The notes: generated by a model not told the origin, from the letters alone. A stretch of DNA of 64,000 nucleotides from Candidatus Marispirochaeta associata (GCA_001749745.1 JWTM01000424.1:434001-498000); one strand, 5' to 3'. Counted from the first letter of the stretch, positions 8,362 to 17,296 are shown. Made by a program: numbers and translations.

Positions 8362-9183
8362 CTACTGGAACTGCTTCATCAGCATTCTATCAAAGAATCG
8401 GTCTCCGAAGTACTTCCTCATGAAGATCATGGGCTTGGCGAAGGCACCGGCCACATAGCGCGTTTTCGGCTTATTGCTGTGAACCGCTTTGTCGATAAGA
8501 GCCGTGATTACGCCGGGAGGCGACAGCTGTCCCTTCGCGTTCATCTCCGTGGTTGATTGTAGGATCTTCTGTAGCGCTTCGGCGTAGGGGCCGTTCTCCG
8601 TATCGCCCTGAAGTTGCTGCTTGAAGACATCGGTGAACTCCGTCGCAATTCCGCCGGGTTCGACGATGACTACATCGATACCGAAGGCCTGTAGCTCGAG
8701 TCTTAGGCAGTCGCTCCAGCCTTCAAGGGCGTGCTTGGTGGCGTGGTACCAGGCTCCCATGGGGGTGTACATTCTGCCTCCCATGGATGAGATATTGATG
8801 ATTCTTCCCCGACGTTGTTCCCGCATTACCGGAATTACCTTCTGGGTCAGACTGGCCAGGCCGAAGATGTTGACCTCGAACTGCCTGCGCGCCGTATCGA
8901 TGGGGACCTCTTCAACGGTTCCGTAGACGGCGTATCCGGCGTTATTTATTAGCACGTCGATCCTGCCTTGCTCGGCAATGATCTGATCTACCGCCTTCTG
9001 AATCTGGGCCTCATCGGTTACGTCCATGGCTATAGCCTTACCGCCGGCCTCTAGGATATCCTGCATCTTCTCGACCCTGCGGGCCAGCCCGTATACGATA
9101 TGCCCCTTCTTCAGCAGGGAGAGCGCGAAATCCTTCCCCATCCCCGAGGATGCGCCCGTTACTACAATGACCTTTGCTTCCAT
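8362..9183 (-). CDS. Short-chain dehydrogenase/reductase (SDR)
   Basis: 273 residues of the classical SDR family. The nucleotide-binding motif TGASSGMG is near residue 10, NNAG follows the fourth strand (DVLINNAGYAVYG), and the catalytic pair is in YHATKH after the INISSMGG strand. It is a cytoplasmic NAD(P)-dependent oxidoreductase; the substrate cannot be read. AGGAG lies six bases before the ATG. The gene precedes an AraC regulator in the same direction. The C-terminal extension (KPKTRYVAG...MRKYFGDRFFD) is common in the subgroup annotated as oxidoreductase/retinol dehydrogenase-like. Confidence 0.9.
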   Translation of the reverse strand: MEAKVIVVTGASSGMGKDFALSLLKKGHIVYGLARRVEKMQDILEAGGKAIAMDVTDEAQIQKAVDQIIAEQGRIDVLINNAGYAVYGTVEEVPIDTARRQFEVNIFGLASLTQKVIPVMREQRRGRIINISSMGGRMYTPMGAWYHATKHALEGWSDCLRLELQAFGIDVVIVEPGGIATEFTDVFKQQLQGDTENGPYAEALQKILQSTTEMNAKGQLSPPGVITALIDKAVHSNKPKTRYVAGAFAKPMIFMRKYFGDRFFDRMLMKQFQ

Positions 9184-9502
9184 CGTCTGCTCCTTGATAT
9201 ATAAATACTACTGGAGCGGCTTCGGGAACATACACATCTTACTGAAGTTCGTATACATTTCTCTGAAACATGATTTGATCGTCTCCAAGGCTCAGCTCTG
9301 ATGCGGTGATACCCACCCTCAATCCCCCGCTTCAATCGGCACGGCCCAGTATAGATCCAACTGATCTCACCCGGCGGAGGTCCACCAGCTACTGTAAAAA
9401 CTGTCAAATTTTCTCGCTTCTCCATGCAAAAAGCGCAAGATTCGGCGGGCCGCTCTCCAATTTAAGCGGTATCTTAATCATATATAATCAGTGGGGGTAT
9501 CT
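9184..9502. other. Intergenic region, 319 bp, no gene seen
   Basis: No reading frame here resembles a protein. The right end carries TATAAT at 9483-9488, a plausible -10 box for the VOC gene, with only a poor -35 (TTTAAG, 16 bases upstream). GTG at 9491 is in frame with the VOC gene but overlaps its ribosome site. No repeat or RNA gene was recognised. Confidence 0.5.
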
Positions 9503-9871
9503 ATGGATGCAGGAACCTTTTCAATCAGTCTGGCGGTAAAAGACATCGCTGTTTCGCTGCAGTTTTATCGCAAGCTCGGTTTTACTGTAATCGACGGGGA
9601 CCAGAGCCAGGGCTGGCTTATCCTCAATAACGGTCAGGCCAACGTCGGTCTCTTTCAGGGGATGTTCGAGAAGAATCTGCTTACCTTTAATCCGAAGGAT
9701 GTGCGCGCCATTCAGCGTTCCTTAGAGGAGCAGGGCGTAGGGCTGATAGAGAAGGCCGATCTCGAGACCGAAGGCCCGGCCTATATTACCTTAGAAGATC
9801 CGGACGGGAACCCTATCATGTTCGATCAGCACGATCCGGACTATAAGCCCGATCCGAAGACGATCGACTAA
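9503..9871 (+). CDS. VOC-family (glyoxalase/dioxygenase-like) protein
   Basis: About 122 residues with the paired beta-alpha-beta-beta-beta modules of the vicinal-oxygen-chelate fold: ISLAVKDIAVSLQFYRKLGF opens the first, and ITLEDPDGNPIMFDQH closes the second. It may bind a metal and act on a small hydrophobic or electrophilic molecule, but substrate and metal ligands cannot be assigned with certainty. The start at 9503 (MDAGTFSISL) is preferred because GGGGG lies five bases upstream; the upstream GTG would put that site inside the gene. No co-directional neighbour, so it is probably transcribed alone. Confidence 0.85.
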   Translation: MDAGTFSISLAVKDIAVSLQFYRKLGFTVIDGDQSQGWLILNNGQANVGLFQGMFEKNLLTFNPKDVRAIQRSLEEQGVGLIEKADLETEGPAYITLEDPDGNPIMFDQHDPDYKPDPKTID

Positions 9872-9948
9872 GTCAGTTCTCACAACTCATAATCCCGCAA
9901 ATCCCCTTAATCAAGGCGAGCGTGAGCGAGCTGGGCGGCAGTACCATC

Positions 9949-10398
9949 TTAAAAATAGGCTATGAATCTTCCCGCGGTCAGAACTGCCAACCACAGCACG
10001 GCTGTTGCCGATGAGAAAATACGGATAGCCGTAGTTCGTCCGCTCTCTAAGCGGGAGCTTATGAAGCTCGTCGTCAGGGCCAGGATCATAAAGACCATCT
10101 TCGCTATGAAGACGGCAGAGAGAGCGTAGCCGGTCGCCCGGGTGCTGAAGAGCACTATCCCGCTCAACAGGGCCAGCAGCAGTCCAACGGTCTCGCTGCA
10201 GCGGAGTACCTTAGAGAGCTGGCCGGGAAATAAGCGCTTACCCGTGATCGCCGTCATCAGGTTTCGCGGCAGATTCGCCCCGACTAACAACGAGAATCCC
10301 AGAATATGGGCCGTGTTGAGCGCAGGGTAGAGCAGAATGGAGTTTCTGAGATAGACGGCTATGAACGAGTGCTCCAGGGACTCCATGAGGCCGAACAT
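9949..10398 (-). CDS. DUF6644-like four-helix membrane protein
   Basis: 149 residues with four hydrophobic segments (from ILLYPALNTAHILGFSLLVG to the C-terminal TAVLWLAVLTAGRFIAYF). The first segment carries His (NTAHILG), which could ligand a metal or haem. Family assignment DUF6644 is from memory of the pattern and its pairing with DUF6152 proteins, whose gene lies 31 bases upstream on the same strand. Function unknown. It is an inner-membrane protein and could be the membrane partner of the exported upstream product. Confidence 0.65.
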   Translation of the reverse strand: MFGLMESLEHSFIAVYLRNSILLYPALNTAHILGFSLLVGANLPRNLMTAITGKRLFPGQLSKVLRCSETVGLLLALLSGIVLFSTRATGYALSAVFIAKMVFMILALTTSFISSRLESGRTTAIRIFSSATAVLWLAVLTAGRFIAYF

Positions 10399-10429
10399 TT
10401 AATCTATCCGATGTTTTCCCGCCTGTGCC

Positions 10430-10801
10430 TTAAGACTCGCGGTCGGGGTAGAGATTGTAATCCCGGTTATTAATAACGAGCCGTTCCGCCTTCACCAGGT
10501 TCACCTCGGGATTCGCCGACCTATGGCCGTGGAAGGTTATGAGCGTCCCTTCGGCAAAATCCGAATCGTCGAGTCCGGCCCTGCTGTTCCTCCACGGCTG
10601 CCCGACCTCTATGGTCCATAGAGCGCCGTCCACCTCGATGATAACCTCTCCATGGGGGTTCCCGAGGGTCGCATCGACCACTCTGCCGGTGATCTCGAAC
10701 TCCTGGTCGGTGGCCCAGCCCCAGCCGTGGTGAGCCAGTAGCGGCAGAGCGGAGAATACCAGTAGAACAATAGCTAAAAAGAGAAATGTATATCTTCGCA
10801 T
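10430..10801 (-). CDS. DUF6152-like exported protein
   Basis: 123 residues. A signal peptide (LFLAIVLLVFSALPLLAHH) is followed by a small beta-rich domain with the signature HHGWGWATDQEFEITGRVVD, then NPHGEVIIEVDG and WTIEVGQPWRNSRAG, which is the DUF6152 pattern. His residues right after the cleavage site suggest metal binding. AAGGAG lies six bases before the ATG. It is followed by the DUF6644-like membrane gene, a recurrent pair. The function of the pair is not established; a periplasmic metal or redox role is only a guess. Confidence 0.7.
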   Translation of the reverse strand: MRRYTFLFLAIVLLVFSALPLLAHHGWGWATDQEFEITGRVVDATLGNPHGEVIIEVDGALWTIEVGQPWRNSRAGLDDSDFAEGTLITFHGHRSANPEVNLVKAERLVINNRDYNLYPDRES

Positions 10802-11069
10802 TTAGAATCTCCTTGCAGATAACGCTGTTGTGGGAATGCGGATAGGCCGCATTCCTTTATAGCATTACAAAAATACTAATAAATAGTGTCGAGTACAATT
10901 ACGGGAATGTCGGGGCGTCTATTTCGATTCTCAAGTCCAGTTTTTGCAACACCGGGAAGCAAGAGGTGGAGACCTGCTTCCTCCCTGTTCGTTCCCGGTC
11001 CTTATTTCAGCATATTACCGAAGACTTCGTGTTATACTTAGTTGCAATAGGCAGATACGAGAAGGCGGG

Positions 11070-11822
11070 GTGAAAAAGAATATCCTACTGGTTGAAGACG
11101 AGGCAGTAATCGCGCTCTCCGAGAAGAGGCAGCTCGAGAAGTTTGATTATAGCGTAGCCCTTGCTCACAATGGGAACCAAGCCTTGGAGTATATCGACTC
11201 CCGGAAGCCCGTCGATTTAATCCTAATGGATATTGATCTGGGCCGGGGAATCGACGGCGCGGAGACTGCGCATGCTATTCTTCAGAAGCGAGATCTTCCG
11301 ATTCTCTTTCTTTCCAGCCGTTCGGAGCATGATATAATCGATAAAACGGCGGAAATTTCCTCCTACGGCTATATAAGCAAGGATTCAGGAGAAGCCTTTC
11401 TCGACGCATCGATCCGTACGGCGTTTAAGTTATACGAGGCCAGGAATAAGCTGAAGCGGTCGCAACAAAATTACAAGTCTATATTCAATTTAATGAACGA
11501 CGCCCTTGTCATTCAAAGTCTAAAGACCGGGTTTATTATCGACGTGAACCAACGCATGCTCGATATGTACGGCTATGAGCAAAAGCAGGATGTTATCGGC
11601 AGTACAATTCAGCCGTTTTGCTCCTTAGAACACGGGTGCACCATAGAAAAGGCGATGAGCTATATCAAAAAGGCCTCCGAGGGGGTTCCTCAACTCTTTG
11701 AGTGGCATGCGAAAAAGAGGAACGGCGACACATTCTGGACCGAGATCAATCTGAAGATCTCCGAGATTGACGGCGAGGAGTACATTCTCGCCGTGGTACG
11801 GGATATAAGCGACAGAAAATAA
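11070..11822 (+). CDS. Response-regulator receiver plus PAS domain protein, no output domain
   Basis: 250 residues from a GTG start preceded by GGCGGGG; an upstream in-frame ATG at 10944 would add 42 unlikely residues. Residues 1-120 are a receiver domain (NILLVEDEA, ILMDIDLGRGIDG with the phospho-acceptor Asp, LFLSSRS). Residues about 130-250 are a PAS/PAC unit (FNLMNDALVIQSLKTGFIID ... LAVVRDISDRK). The protein stops exactly where related proteins continue into a histidine kinase, so it is either a free-standing adaptor or a truncated kinase. No kinase or effector gene is adjacent in the same direction. Confidence 0.85.
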   Translation: MKKNILLVEDEAVIALSEKRQLEKFDYSVALAHNGNQALEYIDSRKPVDLILMDIDLGRGIDGAETAHAILQKRDLPILFLSSRSEHDIIDKTAEISSYGYISKDSGEAFLDASIRTAFKLYEARNKLKRSQQNYKSIFNLMNDALVIQSLKTGFIIDVNQRMLDMYGYEQKQDVIGSTIQPFCSLEHGCTIEKAMSYIKKASEGVPQLFEWHAKKRNGDTFWTEINLKISEIDGEEYILAVVRDISDRK

Positions 11823-11843
11823 GGCTCCCTTAGGGCGAATTGC

Positions 11844-12470
11844 CTAGCCCAATCCGCTCGCTATCTGCAGGGCTACCGCCAGCGGGAAAAGGAGCAGGGC
11901 GGTCCGCCAACTCCGGTTTGATGCTCTCTTCGGGGCGGCGCTCAGGCTCAGGAGCCCGAAACAGAGTACGGCGCTGAATATCCCCTCGACCAGCAGGAAG
12001 CTGCTCAACGCGGCCGGACCTTTCATCAGGATCCCTTTTTGAACCGGTAGAAGGAGGACGGCCGAGAGAAAGAGAAGCCGCCAGCCGATTGCGGTAGAGA
12101 GGATTACGGCCGCTTGCTCTAGGCTTCGCGGTTTTGTTAAGGCGCGGGGCAAGAGGAGCGCCGCGGCGGCGACCGCCAACCCCTCCATCAGCAGGGCGAT
12201 GCTCGGGTTGATGACGAAGAGGGGCACGATAACGGGATGCAGGGCGCTCAAGGCCTTGGTAGCGGCCGCAATTACGGCGGTAAGGAGTACCGCGCCGGGG
12301 CTCCCGGTTTGCATAAAGACCCGGTACATACAGTAGAAGGCCACCGGAAACATGATAAATCCCGCTATCCCCGGTAGCGGTACCAGGCGGGCACTGAGGT
12401 GCAGAAGATATCCGATCGTGGCTTCCGCGATTCCCCAAAGGGCTCCGTAACTAAGTGCTGTAGCTATCAT
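11844..12470 (-). CDS. Small polytopic membrane protein at end of nitrate operon
   Basis: About 208 residues with some six hydrophobic helices and few charges. The layout (early GALWGIAEATIG, then short loops and a conserved central helix) recalls S-components of energy-coupling-factor transporters, but this is weak and I do not recognise the family. Start set to ATG 12470 (an adjacent GTG at 12473 is also possible) because AGGAGG lies 6-9 bases upstream, inside the tail of mobA. The 20-base overlap with mobA indicates co-transcription with the nitrate genes, so a role in molybdenum, cofactor or nitrate handling is conceivable. Confidence 0.65.
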   Translation of the reverse strand: MIATALSYGALWGIAEATIGYLLHLSARLVPLPGIAGFIMFPVAFYCMYRVFMQTGSPGAVLLTAVIAAATKALSALHPVIVPLFVINPSIALLMEGLAVAAAALLLPRALTKPRSLEQAAVILSTAIGWRLLFLSAVLLLPVQKGILMKGPAALSSFLLVEGIFSAVLCFGLLSLSAAPKRASNRSWRTALLLFPLAVALQIASGLG

Positions 12471-13050
12471 CACAAACTGCCTCCTGTGCATTTTGATACT
12501 CTTCGGGAGTGTTGATGCTGAAGAGCGCCGACTCCCGGCGCGGCGTTATCAGACCGATGGGCGCATCCTTGAGTAAGCGGTAGAGGCTACGCCGGCCGTC
12601 GCTTACAAAGCGATCCAATCGCGGACGGAATTCCGGCTCGAAGAGGCTTAAGAGCGGTTCGGGCCCGTCGAGCGACGGGTTGTAAAAACAGCAGGCCGCT
12701 CGGTCTGGACGGCGGTTTTCCAGGAGCTCTTCCAGCTCCGCCTGTTCCACATAGGGCATGTCTACCGCCATGGCTAACCAGGCTGTCGTCGGGTCGTGGT
12801 CGAAGGCGGCGGCGATCCCGGCTATCGGGCCCGCCAGTCCGGGCGGATCGATAAGCAGCTGGTAGCCCCGGTAGAGGGGATCTCCAATTTGATCCGGGCG
12901 TACCGAGACCAGCACCTGCCGACAGTAGGGCTTTAGCAGCTCCGCCGCCCGGGAGAGTTCGGCGGTTCCGCACATAGAGAGCTGCGCCTTGTCCTTTCCC
13001 ATCCGGGAGGAGTAGCCCCCGGCGAGGATCACACCCATGATCGGTCTCAT
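12451..13050 (-). CDS. mobA: Molybdenum cofactor guanylyltransferase (MobA-like)
   Basis: 199 residues of the nucleotidyltransferase family. The N-terminal loop MGVILAGGYSSRMGKDKA is the GTP-binding signature; AMAVDMPYV contains the metal-binding Asp. MobA attaches GMP to molybdopterin to give the bis-MGD cofactor needed by the nitrate reductase encoded just upstream. The start overlaps the reductase stop by four bases (ATGA), tying the enzyme to its cofactor maturation. The frame is open far upstream, but that part only mirrors the reductase gene and was excluded. Confidence 0.88.
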   Translation of the reverse strand: MRPIMGVILAGGYSSRMGKDKAQLSMCGTAELSRAAELLKPYCRQVLVSVRPDQIGDPLYRGYQLLIDPPGLAGPIAGIAAAFDHDPTTAWLAMAVDMPYVEQAELEELLENRRPDRAACCFYNPSLDGPEPLLSLFEPEFRPRLDRFVSDGRRSLYRLLKDAPIGLITPRRESALFSINTPEEYQNAQEAVCDDSYST

Positions 13051-15128
13051 CGCTTTTCTACCTGCACCGCCGCATACTTGTAGGCCGGTTCGAAGCTGTA
13101 GGGATCGAAGGCGGGAAAGGTGAGATAGTTGGTCTCTGTATAGTGCATGGGCATAAAAATAGCGCCCGCCTGCACCTTGTCGGTAATCAGGGCTCGTACC
13201 TCGACGCGACCCCGACGGGACCGGACCTGAATCGGGTCGTCGGGACCAATCCCGCGGGCCTCGGCGTCTTCGGGGTTGATCTCGGCGTAACACTCTTCGG
13301 GGTAGAGTTTCTTGAGTATCTCCACCTTGCCGGTTCGGGTCTGGGTATGGAACTGCACCGCCGTTCCCCGGCCGGTAATAAGCTCTAAGGGGTACTCCGT
13401 GTCCGGCAGTTCCGGTAAGGGCTGATCCTCGCTGAAGAGCAGTTTCGCCCTGCCGGAAGGGGTGAAGAATCGCCCGTCCGTAAAGAGTCGCCGCTCCGGA
13501 TCGTCGGAAGCCCCTGTGCGAGGATAGGGCCACTGAATCCCGCCCCGTTCCCGGAGCATATCGTAGCCCGCTATTCCGGTTATGTCGCAGGGACGGCCTG
13601 CGGTGGACCGGGCGAGAATCTTGAAGACGCTCTCGGGAGAGCCCCAGTCGGCGAACATCTCCCCCAGGCCCCAGGCTTCGGCCACGGCCTTGAAAATCTC
13701 GAAGTCGCTCTTCGCTTCGCCCGGCGGATCGAGGAGTTTGTCGACGATGCCGATTCTCCGTTCCGAGTTGATGAAGCTGCCGCTCTTCTCGCCGCTTCCG
13801 GCCGCCGGCAGGACCAGGTCCGCCTGGGCTACTGTTTCGGTGGTACTGAAAAGGTCCTGAACGACCAGAAAGTCGAGTTTCTTGAAGCGCCTAAAGAGTT
13901 CGTTTTTATCGATCCAGGAGTGGGCCGGGTTGGTGGCGATAATCCAGAGACCGCGAATCTTCCCGGTATCGATCTCTTCTAGGATTCGATGGTAGGGGAG
14001 GCTGTTTTGGGTCGGAATCCGTTCGTAGTCGAAGCCGAGGATATCGGCGATTTTCTTCCGGTCCTCCTCCTTGGTAAAATTGTAGCCGGCGAAGAGGCTG
14101 GTGGTGTTGCTGAAGAGGCGGCTCCCCATGGCGTTCGCCTGGCCGGTAATGGAGTTGGGTCCGGTTCCGGGTCGACCGATATTGCCGCTTATAAGGCAGA
14201 GATTGATAATCGCCTGGGCGGTGCGCACCGCCTGGTGGCTCTGATTAACGCCCATGGTCCACCAGATAGAGACCGCCTTAGCCTGATGGATGCGAAGGGC
14301 CAGGTCTTCGATAGCTTCGGCGTCGATCCCGCTGCGGGAGGCTGCCTGCTCGGGAGGGAACTTCTCTACATGGGCCCGGAACTCGGTAAAGCCTTCGGTG
14401 TGGGCCTCGATGAACTCCCTATCGATCCAGTTCTTCTTTATCAGTACATTGGCTACGGCATAGAGCAGGGCCAGATCCCCCTTCGGCTTGACCGGAAGAT
14501 GCAGGTCCGCCTTCTCGGCGGTTTTGGTACGTCGGGGATCGATGACCACGATCTGCCCGCCGGTCTGATTCATCTTTACCCGATTCCACATCACCGGATG
14601 GGATATGACCGGATTGGCGCCGACGAAGATCATCAGGTCCGACTCTTCAAAATCCTTGTAGCTGAAGGGCGGGGCGTCGAAGCCGAAGGCCTGTTTATAG
14701 GCTACCGCCGCGGTGGCCATGCACTGCCGGGTATTTCCGTCGGCATGGATAAATCCCATCCCGAACTTGAAGAGGGCGCCTAATAAGGCCATCTCCTCCA
14801 TCGGCATCTGCCCCGTGGAGATAAAGGCCGCGGATTCGGGGCCGTGTTCCTTGCGGATGCGCCGGAAGCCGTCGGTGAATCGCTTCAAGGCCTCGTCCCA
14901 TTCGACCGGTTCCAAGCGACCCGCGTCGTTTCGCAGCAGCGGTGCGGTGAGTCTATCTTCAGCTTGAAAGGGTTTGAGTAGATGAAATCCCTTGGGACAG
15001 GATTTCCCCAAGTTTACCGGATACTCCTTGGCGGGCAGAAATTTTTCGACCTCCCCTTTGTCGTTGAGGGTGGCATGGAAGTTACAGCCCACCGAGCAGT
15101 AGCTGCAGGTAGTGCGAATTGTTTTCAT
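13047..15128 (-). CDS. nasA: Assimilatory-type molybdopterin nitrate reductase catalytic subunit
   Basis: 693 residues of the prokaryotic molybdopterin oxidoreductase family. Cys8, Cys11, Cys15 and Cys44 form the N-terminal 4Fe-4S site. The Mo ligand is Cys136 in GNTRQCMATA, matching the NasA/NarB type rather than formate dehydrogenase, which normally has Sec or Cys in a different context. The C-terminal molydop_binding domain includes MPMHYTETNYLTFPAFDP, again NasA-like. It reduces nitrate to nitrite in the cytoplasm. No FAD or ferredoxin partner and no nitrite reductase gene is present in the window. It overlaps the transporter and mobA genes by four bases each, so the operon is tight. Confidence 0.88.
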   Translation of the reverse strand: MKTIRTTCSYCSVGCNFHATLNDKGEVEKFLPAKEYPVNLGKSCPKGFHLLKPFQAEDRLTAPLLRNDAGRLEPVEWDEALKRFTDGFRRIRKEHGPESAAFISTGQMPMEEMALLGALFKFGMGFIHADGNTRQCMATAAVAYKQAFGFDAPPFSYKDFEESDLMIFVGANPVISHPVMWNRVKMNQTGGQIVVIDPRRTKTAEKADLHLPVKPKGDLALLYAVANVLIKKNWIDREFIEAHTEGFTEFRAHVEKFPPEQAASRSGIDAEAIEDLALRIHQAKAVSIWWTMGVNQSHQAVRTAQAIINLCLISGNIGRPGTGPNSITGQANAMGSRLFSNTTSLFAGYNFTKEEDRKKIADILGFDYERIPTQNSLPYHRILEEIDTGKIRGLWIIATNPAHSWIDKNELFRRFKKLDFLVVQDLFSTTETVAQADLVLPAAGSGEKSGSFINSERRIGIVDKLLDPPGEAKSDFEIFKAVAEAWGLGEMFADWGSPESVFKILARSTAGRPCDITGIAGYDMLRERGGIQWPYPRTGASDDPERRLFTDGRFFTPSGRAKLLFSEDQPLPELPDTEYPLELITGRGTAVQFHTQTRTGKVEILKKLYPEECYAEINPEDAEARGIGPDDPIQVRSRRGRVEVRALITDKVQAGAIFMPMHYTETNYLTFPAFDPYSFEPAYKYAAVQVEKR

Positions 15129-16411
15129 CGTCGCGCTCCTTGGGGGGCGGAGGTTTTGATTAAAAAGCTTATTCCTCCTGCTACGAGGGCAAGACCAACG
15201 AAGACCAGAAATCCTCGGGCATATCCGTTAACGGGATCTCCAGCCACAAAGGCGGCCATCAGGTTCGGTAGCACGAAGCCGCCGAAGGCTCCCAAGCCGC
15301 CGACCCACCCCGCGGCGCCGCCGATGGCGGTGGGGACCTTATCGGGCACCATCTTGAACACTGCGGCGTTGGCAGTGCCCATACCGACGGCCATGAGTAC
15401 CACGCCCGCCACGGCAGCGGAGAGAAGAGTAGCGAAGGAGACGATCAGGGCGCCGCAGAGGGTTATGCCTAAGGAAATGAGGGCGGTATTTTCACCGCCG
15501 ATCCGGTCGGAGATGCCGCCGCCGGCGATCCTGACCAGGGATGCCCCCAGCGAATAGAGCGCGGTAAGCCCTCCCGCCAAAGCCAGGGATGTCTGATGGT
15601 AGTTCAACCAATATTTTGGGAACCAGCCGGTAAGGGCCATGAAACCGCCGAAACTGGTAAAATAGATTAACACCAAGGCCCAGGTTTGCCAGACCCCGGC
15701 GGAGGTTTTGAGGCTCTGAACTACGCTCTTTTGAGGAAAAAAGGCCTGCCCGTATTTTTCCCGGGCTTCAGCCTTCGCATCCTCGGCATCGACCCCGGCT
15801 TTTCGCAACTGAAAATACCAGGCGTTCCGGCCCAGCAAAAAGTAGAGCCCAGTTCCTCCCGCCAAAAGAATCAGCCAGGCAAGATAGGAACCGGCTAAAC
15901 CCAGCAGAGGAATCGTTACGGCGCTAAGCAGGAACGCGAAGATTCCCGGCGCCAGGTTGCCGATTCCGGCATAAGCGCCGAGGGCTGTTCCCTGCCGCTT
16001 CGGCGGGAACCAGTATGAGGTTTGACTGATGCCGACCGAGAAGGTGGCGCTGCCGCAACCGCCGAGGACGCCGAAGAGGAGCAGCAGCGGAAAGAGGCTA
16101 CGGAGATTCTCGGCGCCGAACTGGAGGACGCCGAAGATGCCGGCTACGCCTATCAGCGAGAGGACAAGCAGGATCAAGAATGGGCGCCTCCCGCCGTCGG
16201 CGTCGACCATGGCCGAGAAGGAAATCCTTAATAACGATCCGGATAGATTGGGAATCGCGATGAGCAGACCCGCCAGGGCCGGGGTGAGTCCGGCGGCTTT
16301 CTCCAGGTAGTCGACGGTAGGGCCGAAAAGAGAGACGGCGGCGAACCCGAAGAAGAAACCCAGGGTGGCGCCGATTAAGCCGTGCGCGGGGGTGCCTTTG
16401 ATGGGGGTCAT
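15125..16411 (-). CDS. narK: MFS nitrate/nitrite transporter (NarK/NasA type)
   Basis: 428 residues with about 12 membrane helices. The nitrate-signature-like stretches of the NNP family are visible: GFFFGFAAVSLFGPTVDYLE at the N-terminus, GCGSATFSVGISQTSYWFPP in the first half, and MGMGTANAAVFKMVPDKVP followed by GGAAGWVGGLGAFGGF in the second. It moves nitrate (or nitrite) across the inner membrane for the reductase encoded next. AGGAGG lies eight bases upstream of the ATG. It is the first gene of the nitrate operon; no clear regulator site was found in its 95-base leader. Confidence 0.9.
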   Translation of the reverse strand: MTPIKGTPAHGLIGATLGFFFGFAAVSLFGPTVDYLEKAAGLTPALAGLLIAIPNLSGSLLRISFSAMVDADGGRRPFLILLVLSLIGVAGIFGVLQFGAENLRSLFPLLLLFGVLGGCGSATFSVGISQTSYWFPPKRQGTALGAYAGIGNLAPGIFAFLLSAVTIPLLGLAGSYLAWLILLAGGTGLYFLLGRNAWYFQLRKAGVDAEDAKAEAREKYGQAFFPQKSVVQSLKTSAGVWQTWALVLIYFTSFGGFMALTGWFPKYWLNYHQTSLALAGGLTALYSLGASLVRIAGGGISDRIGGENTALISLGITLCGALIVSFATLLSAAVAGVVLMAVGMGTANAAVFKMVPDKVPTAIGGAAGWVGGLGAFGGFVLPNLMAAFVAGDPVNGYARGFLVFVGLALVAGGISFLIKTSAPQGARR

Positions 16412-16506
16412 ACTTTTTACCTCCTATCTAAAAGTGTAAGTCTTAAATAGGAGTAAAACGGTAATAAATGTTACGAAATCTGCTTATTTTGCCCGGATCG
16501 GACTCT

Positions 16507-17286
16507 TTACCCCAGTCGCTTTAGCTTGCGCACTACCTTCCGCGCCGCCTCTTCGCCTTTGGTTACCATCTCGTCCGCCCGGGAGAGATCGTGGTAGTTG
16601 AAGTCGTAGAGCTCCGGCTGGATCAGGATATCCGCATCGTTGCGTCCCTCGACGCTGTTGTTGTTGAGGAGGATCGCGAAGCTCCGGTAGCTGACGTCTA
16701 AGAGGTTTACCGGCATGTTGCGGCTCGCTCTGTCGGCATTCAGATCGACGGCGATGATCTTATCCGCCCCCATTTTGCGGCAGAGCTCGCAGGGGAGGTT
16801 GTTTATCACGCCCCCGTCGACCAGGGCCCGATCCTTCTCCATAACCGGCTCGAAGATTCCCGGCACGGAGCTGCTGGCCCTGACCGCCCGGGCCACCGAA
16901 CCGGAGCTGAAGATCACCTCTTCCGCCCGGGAGATATCGACCGCTACCGCTTTGAAGGGGATTTCGAGCTCCTTGAAGCTAACCTCTCCCAGGAGTTTTG
17001 CGACGAATTTCTCGAGCTTATCGGCCTTCACTAAACCAAGTCCCGAGAGAGTCGGCGCCACGAGCTCCTTCCATTTGAGTCCCTTGGCGATCTTTAGAAT
17101 CTCCTCCCATCCGTAGCCCCCGCTTACGAGGGCGCCGACGATCGATCCCACGCTGGTACCGGTAATGTAATCGGGGCGCACGCCCTGCTCCTCCAGTACC
17201 TTGAGAACACCGATGTGGGCGAAGCCCCTGGCCGCGCCGCCGCTCAAGACGAGGCCGACCTTCTTGTTTTTTCCGAATCCGAACAT
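16507..17286 (-). CDS. Patatin-like phospholipase (RssA/YlbK type)
   Basis: About 259 residues. The oxyanion loop is GGAARGFAH, the nucleophile elbow GTSVG (G-x-S-x-G) and the catalytic Asp is in DGGVINNLP. It is probably a cytoplasmic serine acyl hydrolase acting on lipids. Start chosen at 17286 (MFGFGKNKKVGLVLSGG): a strong promoter at 17297-17325 overlaps the longer frame starting at 17310, so the message should begin only a few bases before this ATG. No ribosome site is then possible, which implies leaderless translation. It is divergent from a dead ATPase gene. Confidence 0.9.
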   Translation of the reverse strand: MFGFGKNKKVGLVLSGGAARGFAHIGVLKVLEEQGVRPDYITGTSVGSIVGALVSGGYGWEEILKIAKGLKWKELVAPTLSGLGLVKADKLEKFVAKLLGEVSFKELEIPFKAVAVDISRAEEVIFSSGSVARAVRASSSVPGIFEPVMEKDRALVDGGVINNLPCELCRKMGADKIIAVDLNADRASRNMPVNLLDVSYRSFAILLNNNSVEGRNDADILIQPELYDFNYHDLSRADEMVTKGEEAARKVVRKLKRLG

Positions 17287-17296
17287 CTTAAATGCG

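Noticed and set aside
13051..13533. Upstream extension of the mobA frame, also the C-terminal half of nasA in another frame
   Set aside because: The MobA family begins at MRPIMGVILAGG (13050), and the ATGA overlap with nasA fits that start.
13989..14783. Plus-strand open frame of about 264 codons opposite nasA
   Set aside because: Antisense to conserved molybdopterin-domain coding sequence; caused by high GC bias.
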